DNA of 64,000 nt from DASPWV01 sp046726375 (GCA_046726375.1 JBKPAJ010000072.1:1-64000), one strand, 5' to 3'. Counted from the stretch's first letter, positions 25,168-33,601 are shown. Notes: generated from the sequence alone by a model not told the origin. Numbers and translations are program-made.

Positions 25168-25213
25168 CAGTTCCAAGTTCCACGTTCAACTTTGAACTTT
25201 GACCTTTGAACTG
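25168..25213. repeat. heptamer inverted tract, TTCAAAG family, rplK-rplA intergenic
   Basis: Units AGTTCCA, AGTTCCA, CGTTCAA are followed by CTTTGAA, CTTTGAC, CTTTGAA, CTGAC. This gives a near-palindromic tract in 7-bp register. The same words form the tuf-rpmG spacer. Confidence 0.85.
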
Positions 25214-25219
25214 ACCTCC

Positions 25220-25645
25220 TTATCCAACTACATCAATCCCCATAGAGCGCGCGGTTCCGGCAACGGTTTTTATCGCCGTCTCCAGCGATCCCGCGTTCAG
25301 ATCCGGCATCTTCAGCTTGGCGATCTCTTCCACCTGCTTCGCGGTGACCGTGCCGACTTTGTTCTTATTCGGCTCCGCGGATCCCTTGGCGAGATTAGCC
25401 GCGCGCTTGAGCAACACGGACGCCGGTGGCGTCTTGGTGATGAAGGTGTAGGAGCGATCGCTGTACACCGTCACGACAACGGGAATGATCAGTCCTTCTT
25501 CCTTCGCCGTCCTGGCGTTGAACGCCTTGCAGAAGTCCATGATGTTCACGCCGTGCGGACCGAGCGCGGTGCCGACGGGCGGCGCCGGCGTGGCTTTGCC
25601 GGCGGGGATCTGCAATTTGACGAGTGCCTGAACTTTCTTAGCCAT
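25220..25645 (-). CDS. rplK: 50S ribosomal protein L11
   Basis: A 141-residue protein, standard length. It starts MAKKVQALVKLQIPAGKATP and shows PPVGTALGPHGVNIMDFCKA in the N-terminal domain and a C-terminal rRNA-binding domain with GTARSMGIDVVG at the end. L11 organises the GTPase-associated centre of 23S rRNA and is needed for the RelA response in many bacteria. nusG precedes it by about 40 bp made of GTCGACN heptamers. Confidence 0.98.
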   Translation of the reverse strand: MAKKVQALVKLQIPAGKATPAPPVGTALGPHGVNIMDFCKAFNARTAKEEGLIIPVVVTVYSDRSYTFITKTPPASVLLKRAANLAKGSAEPNKNKVGTVTAKQVEEIAKLKMPDLNAGSLETAIKTVAGTARSMGIDVVG

Positions 25646-25656
25646 GATCTCCTGCG

Positions 25657-25687
25657 CCGTCGACAGTCGACTGTCGACAGTCGACGG
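25657..25687. repeat. heptamer palindrome, GTCGACN family, nusG-rplK intergenic
   Basis: CCGTCGA, CAGTCGA, CTGTCGA, CAGTCGA and CGG run in 7-bp register, and the whole is self-complementary. It ends against the nusG stop codon at 25688. Confidence 0.85.
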
Positions 25688-26233
25688 TTAGAGCTTTTCT
25701 ACCTGTAAGAAATCCAATTCCACGGGCGTCGAGCGGCCGAAGATCGTCACCATGACCTTCAACGTGTTCTTGTCGGTGTTCACTTCGTCGACGACACCGT
25801 TGAAGCCAGCGAACGGCCCTTCGTTGATCCGGACCTGATCGCCTTTGTCGAACGTGTACTTCGGTTTCGGCTTTTCCGCCGCCGTACGCACCTGCAATAG
25901 AATCTGCTCAACTTCGTCTTTCGTAAGCGGCGTCGGCTTCGCGCCTGCGCCGACAAAACCCGTGACCTTCGGCGTGTTCTTCACGACATGCCACGCGTTG
26001 TCGGTCATGTTCATCTCGACGAGGATGTAGCCGGGGAAGAAGCGCTTGGAGGACACCACCTTCTTGCCCGAGCGCATCTCGACCACGTCTTCGGTCGGAA
26101 TCAGCACCTCGCCGATCTCGTCCTGCAGTCCGTAGGCCTGCACGCGCTGCTGGAGCGATTCGGCCACCTTCTTCTCGAATCCCGAGTAGGTGTGGACGAT
26201 GTACCAGTTCTTCGTGCTGACGTCGGTGCTCAT
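25688..26233 (-). CDS. nusG: transcription termination/antitermination protein NusG
   Basis: A 181-residue protein. It starts MSTDVSTKNWYIVHTYSGFE with the NGN domain (FPGYILVEMNM). The C-terminal KOW domain follows (KGDQVRINEGPFAGFNGVV). NusG binds the RpoC clamp, suppresses pausing and links RNA polymerase to Rho or to the ribosome. The start ATG overlaps the secE stop in TGATG, giving likely translational coupling. Gene order secE-nusG-rplK is canonical. Confidence 0.97.
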   Translation of the reverse strand: MSTDVSTKNWYIVHTYSGFEKKVAESLQQRVQAYGLQDEIGEVLIPTEDVVEMRSGKKVVSSKRFFPGYILVEMNMTDNAWHVVKNTPKVTGFVGAGAKPTPLTKDEVEQILLQVRTAAEKPKPKYTFDKGDQVRINEGPFAGFNGVVDEVNTDKNTLKVMVTIFGRSTPVELDFLQVEKL

Positions 26234-26496
26234 CACGCCGCTCCGAACCGCTGGAAGATCCGCTGCACAGCGCTGCTGAGCAGCAGATCCACGCCAAACA
26301 GGTACAGGCCGAAGAAGACCGACGTCAGGATGACGACAACGGTCGTGGCGTAGACCTCTTTCTGCGAAGGCCACGTCACACGCTTCATCTCGTTGCGGAC
26401 TTCAACGAGGAACTGCCGGCTTCGCTGCCACCAGCCCAGAGGAGCGCGCAGCCCAGTGTTCTCGTCGCCGCCGTCGTAATTTTCGATCTTCGCCAT
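26233..26496 (-). CDS. secE: preprotein translocase subunit SecE
   Basis: An 87-residue protein with one transmembrane helix (about residues 50-70, containing TTVVVILTSVFFGLYLFGV). It is preceded by the amphipathic motif VEVRNEMKRVTWPSQKEV that is diagnostic of SecE. It clamps the two halves of SecY in the SecYEG channel. It overlaps nusG by one base. The short single-helix form is the usual one outside enterobacteria. Confidence 0.95.
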   Translation of the reverse strand: MAKIENYDGGDENTGLRAPLGWWQRSRQFLVEVRNEMKRVTWPSQKEVYATTVVVILTSVFFGLYLFGVDLLLSSAVQRIFQRFGAA

Positions 26497-26509
26497 TTCG
26501 CGTCTCGCT

Positions 26510-26592
26510 GACTTCGCTCTCTCGCTGCCGCTCTCAGCTCTCAGCTTTCACCCGTTTTTGCTGACAGCTGAGAGTTGCGAGCTGATCGCTGA
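26510..26592. repeat. heptamer inverted tract, AGCTNTC family, upstream of secE
   Basis: GCTCTCA, GCTCTCA and GCTTTCA are followed after CCCGTTTTT by GCTGACA, GCTGAGA, GTTGCGA and GCTGATC. The two arms pair as a hairpin. It occupies the spacer between tRNA-Trp and secE. Confidence 0.85.
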
Positions 26593-26594
26593 CT

Positions 26595-26670
26595 TGGCAG
26601 GCCAGGAGGGTCTCGAACCCCCAGCCCCCGGTTTTGGAGACCGGTGCTCTACCAATTGAGCTACTGGCCT
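26595..26670 (-). tRNA. tRNA-Trp (CCA anticodon)
   Basis: 76 nt with encoded CCA. The acceptor AGGCCAG pairs with CTGGCCT. The anticodon loop reads CTCCAAA within GGTCTCCAAAACC, and the T-arm contains GGTTCGAGACC. Its position between rpmG and secE is a widespread bacterial arrangement. Confidence 0.97.
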
Positions 26671-26694
26671 AGGCTCCTTCGCACAAGCTTTCAG

Positions 26695-26764
26695 CCGTCA
26701 GCTTTCAGCCGCCAGCGCTTGCGATAGCTGATAGCTGATGGCTGGCAGGTGACCGCTGATAGCT
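26695..26764. repeat. heptamer inverted tract, AGCTNTC family, rpmG 3' flank
   Basis: AGCTTTC, AGCCGTC, AGCTTTC, AGCCGCC run in exact 7-bp register. After a short turn come ATAGCTG, ATAGCTG, ATGGCTG, GCAGGTG, ACCGCTG. The last unit ATAGCTA provides the rpmG stop codon (26763-26765). Confidence 0.9.
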
Positions 26765-26912
26765 ACTTTTGCTCCTTATGTGGCGTGTGCTTTTTACAGA
26801 AGCGGCAGTACTTGCTGAACTCCAGCCGTTCTGTCGTCTTCTTCTTGTTCTTCGTCGTGCTGTAGTTGCGACGTTTGCACTCGCCGCACGCCAACTGAAT
26901 GATGTCTCTCAC
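26763..26912 (-). CDS. rpmG: 50S ribosomal protein L33
   Basis: A 49-residue protein encoded from a GTG at 26912. It reads VRDIIQLACGECKRRNYSTT and ends HTPHKEQK. Zinc-binding Cys pairs C9/C12 and C36/C39 are intact, so this is the zinc-containing form. An AGGA lies 7 nt upstream of the GTG, and the nearest ATG is out of frame. L33 sits near the ribosomal E site. The gene is short and easily missed. It lies in the classical tuf-rpmG-trnW-secE order, and its stop codon overlaps a heptamer repeat. Confidence 0.95.
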   Translation of the reverse strand: MRDIIQLACGECKRRNYSTTKNKKKTTERLEFSKYCRFCKKHTPHKEQK

Positions 26913-26924
26913 GGCTGCATTCCT

Positions 26925-27017
26925 GTCAGTTCAACAGTTCCAAGTTCAAAGTTGAGTTCAAAGTTCAAAGTGCCGTTCAAGTTCGGCGGTTCCCAACTTT
27001 GAACTTTGCACTTGTCA
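26925..27017. repeat. heptamer inverted tract, TTCAAAG family, tuf-rpmG intergenic
   Basis: AGTTCAA/AGTTCCA units repeat with a 7-bp step, followed by inverted AACTTTGAACTTTGCACTTG. The tract ends at the tuf stop codon at 27018. Same family as 25168-25213. Confidence 0.85.
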
Positions 27018-28217
<1,200 letters not shown>

Positions 28218-28351
28218 GACTCGTCTCTTCTCGCTTCCCCCTGACAATCCGGCACCACGCCGGCGTCGTTACCTATCGAACTTCTGTGCGGTCCGCCTTC
28301 GGCGGGACATCGCGCCGTAGTGCGCCTGACTCGCGCGCGCGCGGAGGCGAA

Positions 28352-28427
<76 letters not shown>

Positions 28428-28454
28428 CTTCGCCGTCCACGTCGCTCCCCGCTA

Positions 28455-28472
28455 CGGCCGACAAATCGGCCG
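28455..28472. other. hairpin in the tRNA-Gly/tRNA-Thr spacer
   Basis: CGGCCGA (28455-28461) and TCGGCCG (28466-28472) form a 7-bp stem with a 4-nt loop inside the polycistronic tRNA transcript. It may act as a processing signal. Confidence 0.45.
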
Positions 28473-28569
28473 AGGCGTTCGCAGCGCCACAATGGCTTGC
28501 CCAGCCGAAGCTCTAATTCACTATGAAGCCTGCCGTCGCGCACCTCTCGCGCATCGCGCTTTGGCAGGT

Positions 28570-28601
28570 CAGCCTTCGCCTGCATTCCACAGCGAAGGCT
28601 G
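28570..28601. other. 10-bp inverted repeat at the 3' end of tRNA-Gly
   Basis: CAGCCTTCGC (28570-28579) pairs with GCGAAGGCTG (28592-28601). The second arm overlaps the encoded CCA of tRNA-Gly. A near copy follows tRNA-Tyr at about 28904-28933. Confidence 0.7.
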
Positions 28602-28674
28602 GAGCGGGAGACGGGGATCGAACCCGCGACCAACAGCTTGGAAGGCTGTGACTCTACCACTGAGTTACTCCCGC
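28600..28674 (-). tRNA. tRNA-Gly (TCC anticodon)
   Basis: 75 nt with encoded CCA. The acceptor GCGGGAG pairs with CTCCCGC. The anticodon stem-loop is ACAGCCTTCCAAGCTGT with TCC at 34-36, and the T-arm contains GGTTCGATCC. Confidence 0.97.
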
Positions 28675-28931
28675 CTTCGCGCCTCGCACCCTGGCGCCCA
28701 CTCGGCGCTTCGGCGGGGCAAGCCCGCTGTCCGCGCCCTCACTCCTTGCTCAACATTCAAGTGGCTCGTCAACGTAAACGAGCCTGCCTAGCCCTAGCTC
28801 GCACGCCAATTTCAGCTACGAACGAAGGGCTGGCTTGCCAACCGTAGCTCTCTGCGAGTTGTTGGTCCGCCGTCGCGCCGTCTGGCACCGCGATATGGCG
28901 GACAACCTTCGCCTCGCATCAGAGCGAAGGC

Positions 28932-29017
28932 TGGTGGGCAGGGGAGGGTTCGAACCTCCGTAGCCCGTAGGCGGCAGATTTACAGTCTGCTGCGATTGAC
29001 CACTCCGCCACCTGCCC
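28932..29017 (-). tRNA. tRNA-Tyr (GTA anticodon)
   Basis: 86 nt class II tRNA with a long variable arm and encoded CCA. The acceptor GGGCAGG pairs with CCTGCCC. The anticodon loop lies in CAGACTGTAAATCTG, and the T-arm contains GGTTCGAACC. Confidence 0.97.
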
Positions 29018-29183
29018 CGATCTCTCGCCACCTGCCGTCGCGTGCCTTCAACCGCATCCTGACGGCGGGCAGGCGCGTCCGAAGAGGCGGCCACATCTTG
29101 CCGGGCACCCCCGGCGCAACATCCTCAATCTGTTTGGATTTCCGTGTAAGTTTCCTGCAGCGTGTCAGAGCGCGCTCAGGCGA

Positions 29184-29260
29184 TGGAGCTGGCGGAGGGA
29201 TTTGAACCCCCGACCCGCTGATTACAAATCAGCTGCTCTACCGTGCTGAGCTACGCCAGC
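29184..29260 (-). tRNA. tRNA-Thr (TGT anticodon)
   Basis: 77 nt with encoded CCA. The acceptor GCTGGCG pairs with CGCCAGC. The anticodon stem-loop is CTGATTTGTAATCAG, and the T-arm contains GGTTCAAATCC. First gene of the tRNA-tuf cluster. Confidence 0.97.
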
Positions 29261-29274
29261 CAGACGAAACGGAA

Positions 29275-29304
29275 AGTCTAGCACGTCCCGTGCCAGACGC
29301 GCAA
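29275..29304 (-). promoter_or_regulatory. candidate promoter of the tRNA-tuf operon
   Basis: On the minus strand TTGCGC (29304-29299) and TAGACT (29280-29275) are separated by 18 bp, and the -10 box ends 14 nt before the first base of tRNA-Thr(TGT). The geometry is right for a sigma70-type stable-RNA promoter. No transcript start is known. Confidence 0.5.
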
Positions 29305-29358
29305 CTGGCTGCCGCAAGACGAGTTATTACCCCTCCTCCGGAGTCATAACGGTCGAGC

Positions 29359-30093
29359 TTATGGTCCCGACCTGCCCCTTTGGCGCTGCCGGACAGCCTC
29401 GAACAAGACGACGGCCGTGGCAACCGAAACATTGAGACTACTCACGTGGCCCGCCATGGGAATAGCTGCCACAAGATCGCACCGTTCGCGTACCAGGCGG
29501 CGGAGTCCGTAGCCTTCGGCCCCCACGATCAGCGCAAGCGGTACCGTCAGATCCAATCCATAGTAAGGGGTTTCGGCAGCGGCGTCCAGTCCGACCGACC
29601 ACACCCCGTACTCTTTCAATTCTTCGATCGCTCGCGCGATATTGACCACGTCAGCAACCGGCACGTGATGCACGGCGCCCGCAGACGCCTTCGCCGCGGC
29701 TCCCGCAAGCGGCGCGGCGCGGCGCGTCTGCCGCACGACACCGCTGCCGCCCGCCGCGTCAACGCTCCTGATGATCGCTCCGACATTCTGCGGATCCTCC
29801 ACACCGTCGAGCACGACGATCAACGGAGCACGCGCGTTGTCGTGACCGCGCGCAAGATCCGCGAGCGTCGCCGGCGCGAGCGGACGAATATCCGCGACGA
29901 TGCCCTGATGCTTCGCGCCCTCGGCATCGGCGTCGAGCACGGCGCGCGTGACCTGACGCACACACACGCCACCGCCCGCCGCGCGGTCGAGCAAATCGCG
30001 CAGGCGATCGTCGGCGCGTCCAGCGACGCGGATCTCGCGAACGCGTCCGGCGCGAAGCGCTTCGGCAACGGCGTTGATGCCGTAGATGAGCAT
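29359..30093 (-). CDS. rlmB: 23S rRNA (guanosine-2'-O-)-methyltransferase RlmB, TrmH/SpoU family
   Basis: A 244-residue SPOUT methyltransferase. The N-terminal L30e-like substrate-binding domain begins MLIYGINAVAEALRAGRVRE. The knotted C-terminal domain shows VVLDGVEDPQNVGAIIRSVD, ALIVGAEGYGLRRLVRERCD and IPMAGHVSSLNVSVATAVVL, the three SpoU motifs. It methylates G2251-type positions in the peptidyl-transferase centre using S-adenosylmethionine. It ends about 100 bp upstream of the tRNA cluster, as in many bacteria where gltX-(cysS)-rlmB-trn-tuf is conserved. The ATG at 30093 is immediately preceded by a heptamer array, so its ribosome-binding site must lie within repeat words. Confidence 0.93.
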   Translation of the reverse strand: MLIYGINAVAEALRAGRVREIRVAGRADDRLRDLLDRAAGGGVCVRQVTRAVLDADAEGAKHQGIVADIRPLAPATLADLARGHDNARAPLIVVLDGVEDPQNVGAIIRSVDAAGGSGVVRQTRRAAPLAGAAAKASAGAVHHVPVADVVNIARAIEELKEYGVWSVGLDAAAETPYYGLDLTVPLALIVGAEGYGLRRLVRERCDLVAAIPMAGHVSSLNVSVATAVVLFEAVRQRQRGRSGP

Positions 30094-30177
30094 GTCGGCG
30101 TCAGGCGTCAGGTATCAGGTATCAGATATCAGATATCAGATTTTAGATTTCAGATTGCAGACGGCAGATTTCGGGAA
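30094..30177. repeat. perfect-phase heptamer array, TCAGRTA family
   Basis: Twelve consecutive 7-bp units in exact register, from GTCGGCG through TCAGGCG, TCAGGTA, TCAGGTA, TCAGATA, TCAGATA, TCAGATT, TTAGATT, TCAGATT, GCAGACG, GCAGATT to TCGGGAA. Neighbouring units differ by one or two bases. It lies directly upstream of the rlmB ATG. Confidence 0.95.
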
Positions 30178-30194
30178 TTACGACGACTGGCCAT

Positions 30195-31709
30195 CTACGT
30201 GATACCCAGTCGCGACAACGCAGAGGCAAACGACGCCGCCCGCTCGCGACAGCCGCTGACGCGCTGAATCCCACTGGCCGGCGTGAGGTCAATCGCGCTA
30301 TCGATCGCCGGTACCAGCAGGTCGAGCTCGGGGCCTTCCTGCTCGCCTGTCAAGACCACGCGGATGGGATGAAGGAGCGCGCGTCCTTTCTGTCCGGTCT
30401 TGTTCTTGATGCGCGCCACTGCCGCGCGAAAGATGTCGCGGGTCACCAGGCGCGGCGCCGCCGCGAGATCGTCAGCGAGCGCGCGGGCGACCGCGCGCGG
30501 CGCATCGCCGGCGAACTCCGCGCGAATCGCGTCGCGCGCGAGCGCTTCCGTAGCGTCGAAGGAAAAAATGGTGTGGAGACGCGCGGGCACCTGCGACAAG
30601 CGATCGAGCGAGCTCGCGATCGCAGGGACGATTGCGATCAGCCACGCGCGAGCCGCGTCAGAGACATCGCCCACGACCATGGAACGCTCGCGCAGAAACG
30701 GCAGCGCGAGCTCGACGATCCGTTCGGGCGCCGCCGCTTTCAAGTAGTGCCGGTTGGCCCACGCGAGCTTGTCTTCGTCGAACACGCCGGCGCTGTGCGC
30801 GACTTTCGACAAGTCGAAACGCCGCGCGAGCTCGTCGAGCGGCAGCAACTCCTCCCCTTCACCGGGCGACCAGCCAATCAGAGCAAGGTAATTCACGAGC
30901 GCTTCGGGCAGGTATCCCTTGGCGCGAAATTCGGCGACCGAGGTGGCGCCGTGACGCTTGGAGAGCGGTGTGTGATCCGGCCCCATCACGAGCGACAGAT
31001 GCGCGAAGGTCGGCGGCTGCCAACCAAAGGCTTCATACAAAAGCACCTGTCGCGGTGTGTTCGATATGTGATCCTCGCCGCGCACGACATGCGTCACCTG
31101 CATCAAGGCATCGTCGATCACCACCGCAAAGTTGTACGCGGGCATGCTGTCGGAGCGCACCAGCACCGGATCGCCGATCACTTCAGTGTGGAACGAGACG
31201 GGACCGCGGACAACGTCGTGGAATTCGACGTCGCGTCCGGCCGGCACGCGCAGCCGGATCACTGCCGGCTCGCCGTTGCGCACCCGTGCCACGGCTTCCT
31301 CGGCCGGAATGGCGCGGCACGTGCCGGCGTACTTCGGCGGAAGCCCTTGCCTCAACATCGCCTCCCGATCGGCCTCGAGCTTCTCGGCGGAACAGAAGCA
31401 GTAATACGCTTTGCCATCGGCGACGAGCCGCTGCGCATGCTCGGTATAAATCGGCAGTCGCTCTGACTGCCGGTAGGGACCGAATGAGCCGCCGGCTCCC
31501 ACTCCTTCATCCCACGTCAGGCCCATCCACCGCAGGTCGTCCACGATGGCGAGCTCGGACTCGCGCGTGGAACGCTCGACGTCGGTGTCTTCGATGCGGA
31601 GGATGAACGTGCCGCCGGCGTGGCGGGCGAGAAGCCAGTTGAAAAGCGCGGTGCGTGCATTCCCGACGTGTAAATGGCCACTGGGGCTCGGTGCGAAACG
31701 GACTCTCAT
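30195..31709 (-). CDS. gltX: glutamyl-tRNA synthetase
   Basis: A 504-residue class I synthetase. The HIGH-type signature APSPSGHLHVGNARTALFNW is at residues 6-25, and the KMSKS-type motif is DHTPLSKRHG near residue 245. The zinc-site region contains YYCFCSAEKLEADREAML and CRAIPAEEA. It charges tRNA-Glu; whether it also charges tRNA-Gln cannot be read from the sequence, and no gatCAB or glnS is in the window. Only about 30 bp, containing a GGCCGG palindrome, separate it from ispDF upstream. Confidence 0.96.
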   Translation of the reverse strand: MRVRFAPSPSGHLHVGNARTALFNWLLARHAGGTFILRIEDTDVERSTRESELAIVDDLRWMGLTWDEGVGAGGSFGPYRQSERLPIYTEHAQRLVADGKAYYCFCSAEKLEADREAMLRQGLPPKYAGTCRAIPAEEAVARVRNGEPAVIRLRVPAGRDVEFHDVVRGPVSFHTEVIGDPVLVRSDSMPAYNFAVVIDDALMQVTHVVRGEDHISNTPRQVLLYEAFGWQPPTFAHLSLVMGPDHTPLSKRHGATSVAEFRAKGYLPEALVNYLALIGWSPGEGEELLPLDELARRFDLSKVAHSAGVFDEDKLAWANRHYLKAAAPERIVELALPFLRERSMVVGDVSDAARAWLIAIVPAIASSLDRLSQVPARLHTIFSFDATEALARDAIRAEFAGDAPRAVARALADDLAAAPRLVTRDIFRAAVARIKNKTGQKGRALLHPIRVVLTGEQEGPELDLLVPAIDSAIDLTPASGIQRVSGCRERAASFASALSRLGIT

Positions 31710-31718
31710 CTGGTGAAC

Positions 31719-31738
31719 GGCCGGCTTAAAAACCGGCC
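31719..31738. repeat. GGCCGG palindrome between ispDF and gltX
   Basis: GGCCGG (31719-31724), CTTAAAAA and CCGGCC (31733-31738) form a hairpin that fills almost the whole intergenic gap. It begins two bases after the ispDF stop codon on the minus strand. A T-run falls in the loop, not after the stem, so it is not a classical terminator. Confidence 0.65.
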
Positions 31739-31739
31739 T

Positions 31740-32888
31740 CTAAAGGTGATTGGTTAAGAGAGCAACCGCATGGCAGGCCATCGCTTCACCTCGGCCGATC
31801 TCGCCCACGTGTTCGTTGGTCTTGCCTTTAATGCTAACGGCGCTCACGTCGATGCCAAGCGCGGCCGCGAGATTGGCGCGCATCGCGTCGAGATACGGCA
31901 ACAGCTTCGGCCGCTCGGCGATGACCGTCACGTCGACGTTCACCACGATATATCCCGCGCCGCGGACGACGTCCATCGCGCTGCGGAGCATTTCGAGGCT
32001 ATCGGCATCTTTCCACGCCGCATCGGTGTCTGGAAAAAGCCGGCCGATATCGCCGACGGCGGCGGCGCCGAGAACCGCGTCGGTCACGGCGTGGGACACG
32101 ATGTCGGCGTCGGAGTGGCCGGCGAGACCGCGATCGAACGGAATGCGGACGCCCGCGAGGATGAGCGGACGCCCTGCGACCAATCGGTGCAGATCGTAGC
32201 CGGTGCCGATGCGTGTCGTGGCGATACGCGAATGCGCGCGCGCGAGATCGCTCGGTGTCGTCACTTTGATATTGTGCGCATCACCTTCCACGATGTGCAC
32301 CGGCAGGCCGGTGCGCTCGACGAGCATGGCTTCGTCCGTTGCGACGATGTCCGGCGACGCGGCCATGGCGCGCGTCAACACGTCTCTTCTGAATGCCTGG
32401 GGTGTTTGCGCGAGGTAAATCGTTTCGCGCGGCAGCGTCGCGCGAATCACTTTTGCGTCAGTGCCAGGGCTGACCTGCTTCACGGTATCGATCACCGGCA
32501 TGGCCGCAATCGCGGCGCCATGTTCGTTTGCCGCGCGAATGGTGCGCTCGAAGAGGTCGACGCTCGCAAACGGCCGCGCCGCGTCGTGGATGACGATGAG
32601 ATCGACCGCGTCGGACACGTGTGCCAGCGCGTTCGCGACGGAATCCTGTCTGCGCGTGCCCCCTACAACCGCGCGGATCGGTTTCGCAGGACCGACGCGA
32701 TGCGAGTCGAACGGACGTCCCGACGGAAGGGCGACGACGACTTCGTCGATGAGCGCGCATTCCAGCAGCACGCGAAGACTGCGGTCGACCATGCTGCTGC
32801 CGTCACCGAGATCGCGGAATTGCTTCGGCAATTCACCACCGACGCGCGTTCCCCACCCGCCGGCCGCCAGAATGGCCGCTACGTGCAT
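31740..32888 (-). CDS. ispDF: bifunctional IspD/IspF enzyme of the MEP isoprenoid pathway
   Basis: A 382-residue fusion. Residues 1-220 are 2-C-methyl-D-erythritol 4-phosphate cytidylyltransferase: AAILAAGGWGTRVGGELPKQ, VVGGTRRQDSVANAL and VIHDAARPF. Residues about 223-382 are 2-C-methyl-D-erythritol 2,4-cyclodiphosphate synthase: RIGTGYDLHRLVAGRPLILA, GHSDADIVSHAVTDAVLGAA and NEHVGEIGRGEA. The middle enzyme IspE is not encoded in the window. The fused arrangement is also known in alphaproteobacteria and some epsilonproteobacteria. The ATG overlaps the end of the B3/4-domain gene by 10 nt, implying coupled translation. Confidence 0.96.
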   Translation of the reverse strand: MHVAAILAAGGWGTRVGGELPKQFRDLGDGSSMVDRSLRVLLECALIDEVVVALPSGRPFDSHRVGPAKPIRAVVGGTRRQDSVANALAHVSDAVDLIVIHDAARPFASVDLFERTIRAANEHGAAIAAMPVIDTVKQVSPGTDAKVIRATLPRETIYLAQTPQAFRRDVLTRAMAASPDIVATDEAMLVERTGLPVHIVEGDAHNIKVTTPSDLARAHSRIATTRIGTGYDLHRLVAGRPLILAGVRIPFDRGLAGHSDADIVSHAVTDAVLGAAAVGDIGRLFPDTDAAWKDADSLEMLRSAMDVVRGAGYIVVNVDVTVIAERPKLLPYLDAMRANLAAALGIDVSAVSIKGKTNEHVGEIGRGEAMACHAVALLTNHL

Positions 32889-33526
32889 ACCAGCCGCTCC
32901 ACTTCGCGGCCGCCGGCGATATCGGTCATGCGCGTGGCGGTTGTATCGAGCACCGTCGCCAGCCGTGCCGGCACGACATCGAGCGGCGCAAACACTACGA
33001 CCATCGCCTCAGTAGTTCCGGTCGTCACCATCGTCCGGGCCGAATCAGATGTCGGGTTGCCGAAGGGACCAAGGTCATCCACCAGCGTGATCCGCCCACC
33101 AACGTGCACCGTCTCCTTCCTGATGCCCGAATATTCCTCACCATCATGGCCAAGTCTCAACACGACAGCGCCGCGGATCTGTTCGCGATCGTACAAGCCA
33201 TACGGAAGCTGAAATTCCACCGAGCACCAGTTGATGACGTCCACCAGCGAATTGACGCGCGGCAGCGACTGTCCTTTGCGCACGCGCCGCAGTAACGCTT
33301 CGTTCGACGGGCGCGTCTTTGTCGGATCGAGCCCGACGCGTTTGTACATCGTGCGTACGGCGATCGATTCCGCAGGCGGATGCGCGCGGACCCGCTCTTC
33401 GGCCGCGGCGAGCAACGGATCGAGCCGCGGCTCGCGGTCAACGACGCGTGCGCCGGACCACCACAGCACCCCTGCTCGAACGATGGCTTTGAGCTCGTCG
33501 GATAACGTGAACGGCGTCGCGGGCAC
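32879..33526 (-). CDS. B3/4 (tRNA-binding editing-like) domain protein
   Basis: A 215-residue protein starting at a GTG at 33526 with AGGA just upstream. A longer frame exists, but it is antisense to the DedA gene and lacks family character. The body (VRTMYKRVGLDPTKTRPSNE, ALLRRVRKGQSLPRVNSLVD, VINWCSVEFQLPYGLYD, GPFGNPTSDSARTMVTTGTT) is the stand-alone B3/4 domain related to the editing domain of PheRS beta. It probably hydrolyses mischarged aminoacyl-tRNA in trans, though this is inferred from the family. It overlaps ispDF by 10 nt and is close to gltX and rlmB, consistent with a translation-quality role. Confidence 0.85.
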   Translation of the reverse strand: MPATPFTLSDELKAIVRAGVLWWSGARVVDREPRLDPLLAAAEERVRAHPPAESIAVRTMYKRVGLDPTKTRPSNEALLRRVRKGQSLPRVNSLVDVINWCSVEFQLPYGLYDREQIRGAVVLRLGHDGEEYSGIRKETVHVGGRITLVDDLGPFGNPTSDSARTMVTTGTTEAMVVVFAPLDVVPARLATVLDTTATRMTDIAGGREVERLVCT

Positions 33527-33601
33527 AAATCCTGATTGTAAGCGCTGCGGACGCTGGTCAGGTCGGCGAGTCGCAAAGCGATCGTCTAGACTGTTGCATG
33601 G

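Noticed and set aside
26234..26374. N-terminal extension of nusG
   Set aside because: It overlaps secE in another frame; the conserved NusG start is at 26233.
28492..28791. Small open frame across tRNA-Gly
   Set aside because: It reads through a tRNA gene and its processing hairpins and has no protein family similarity.
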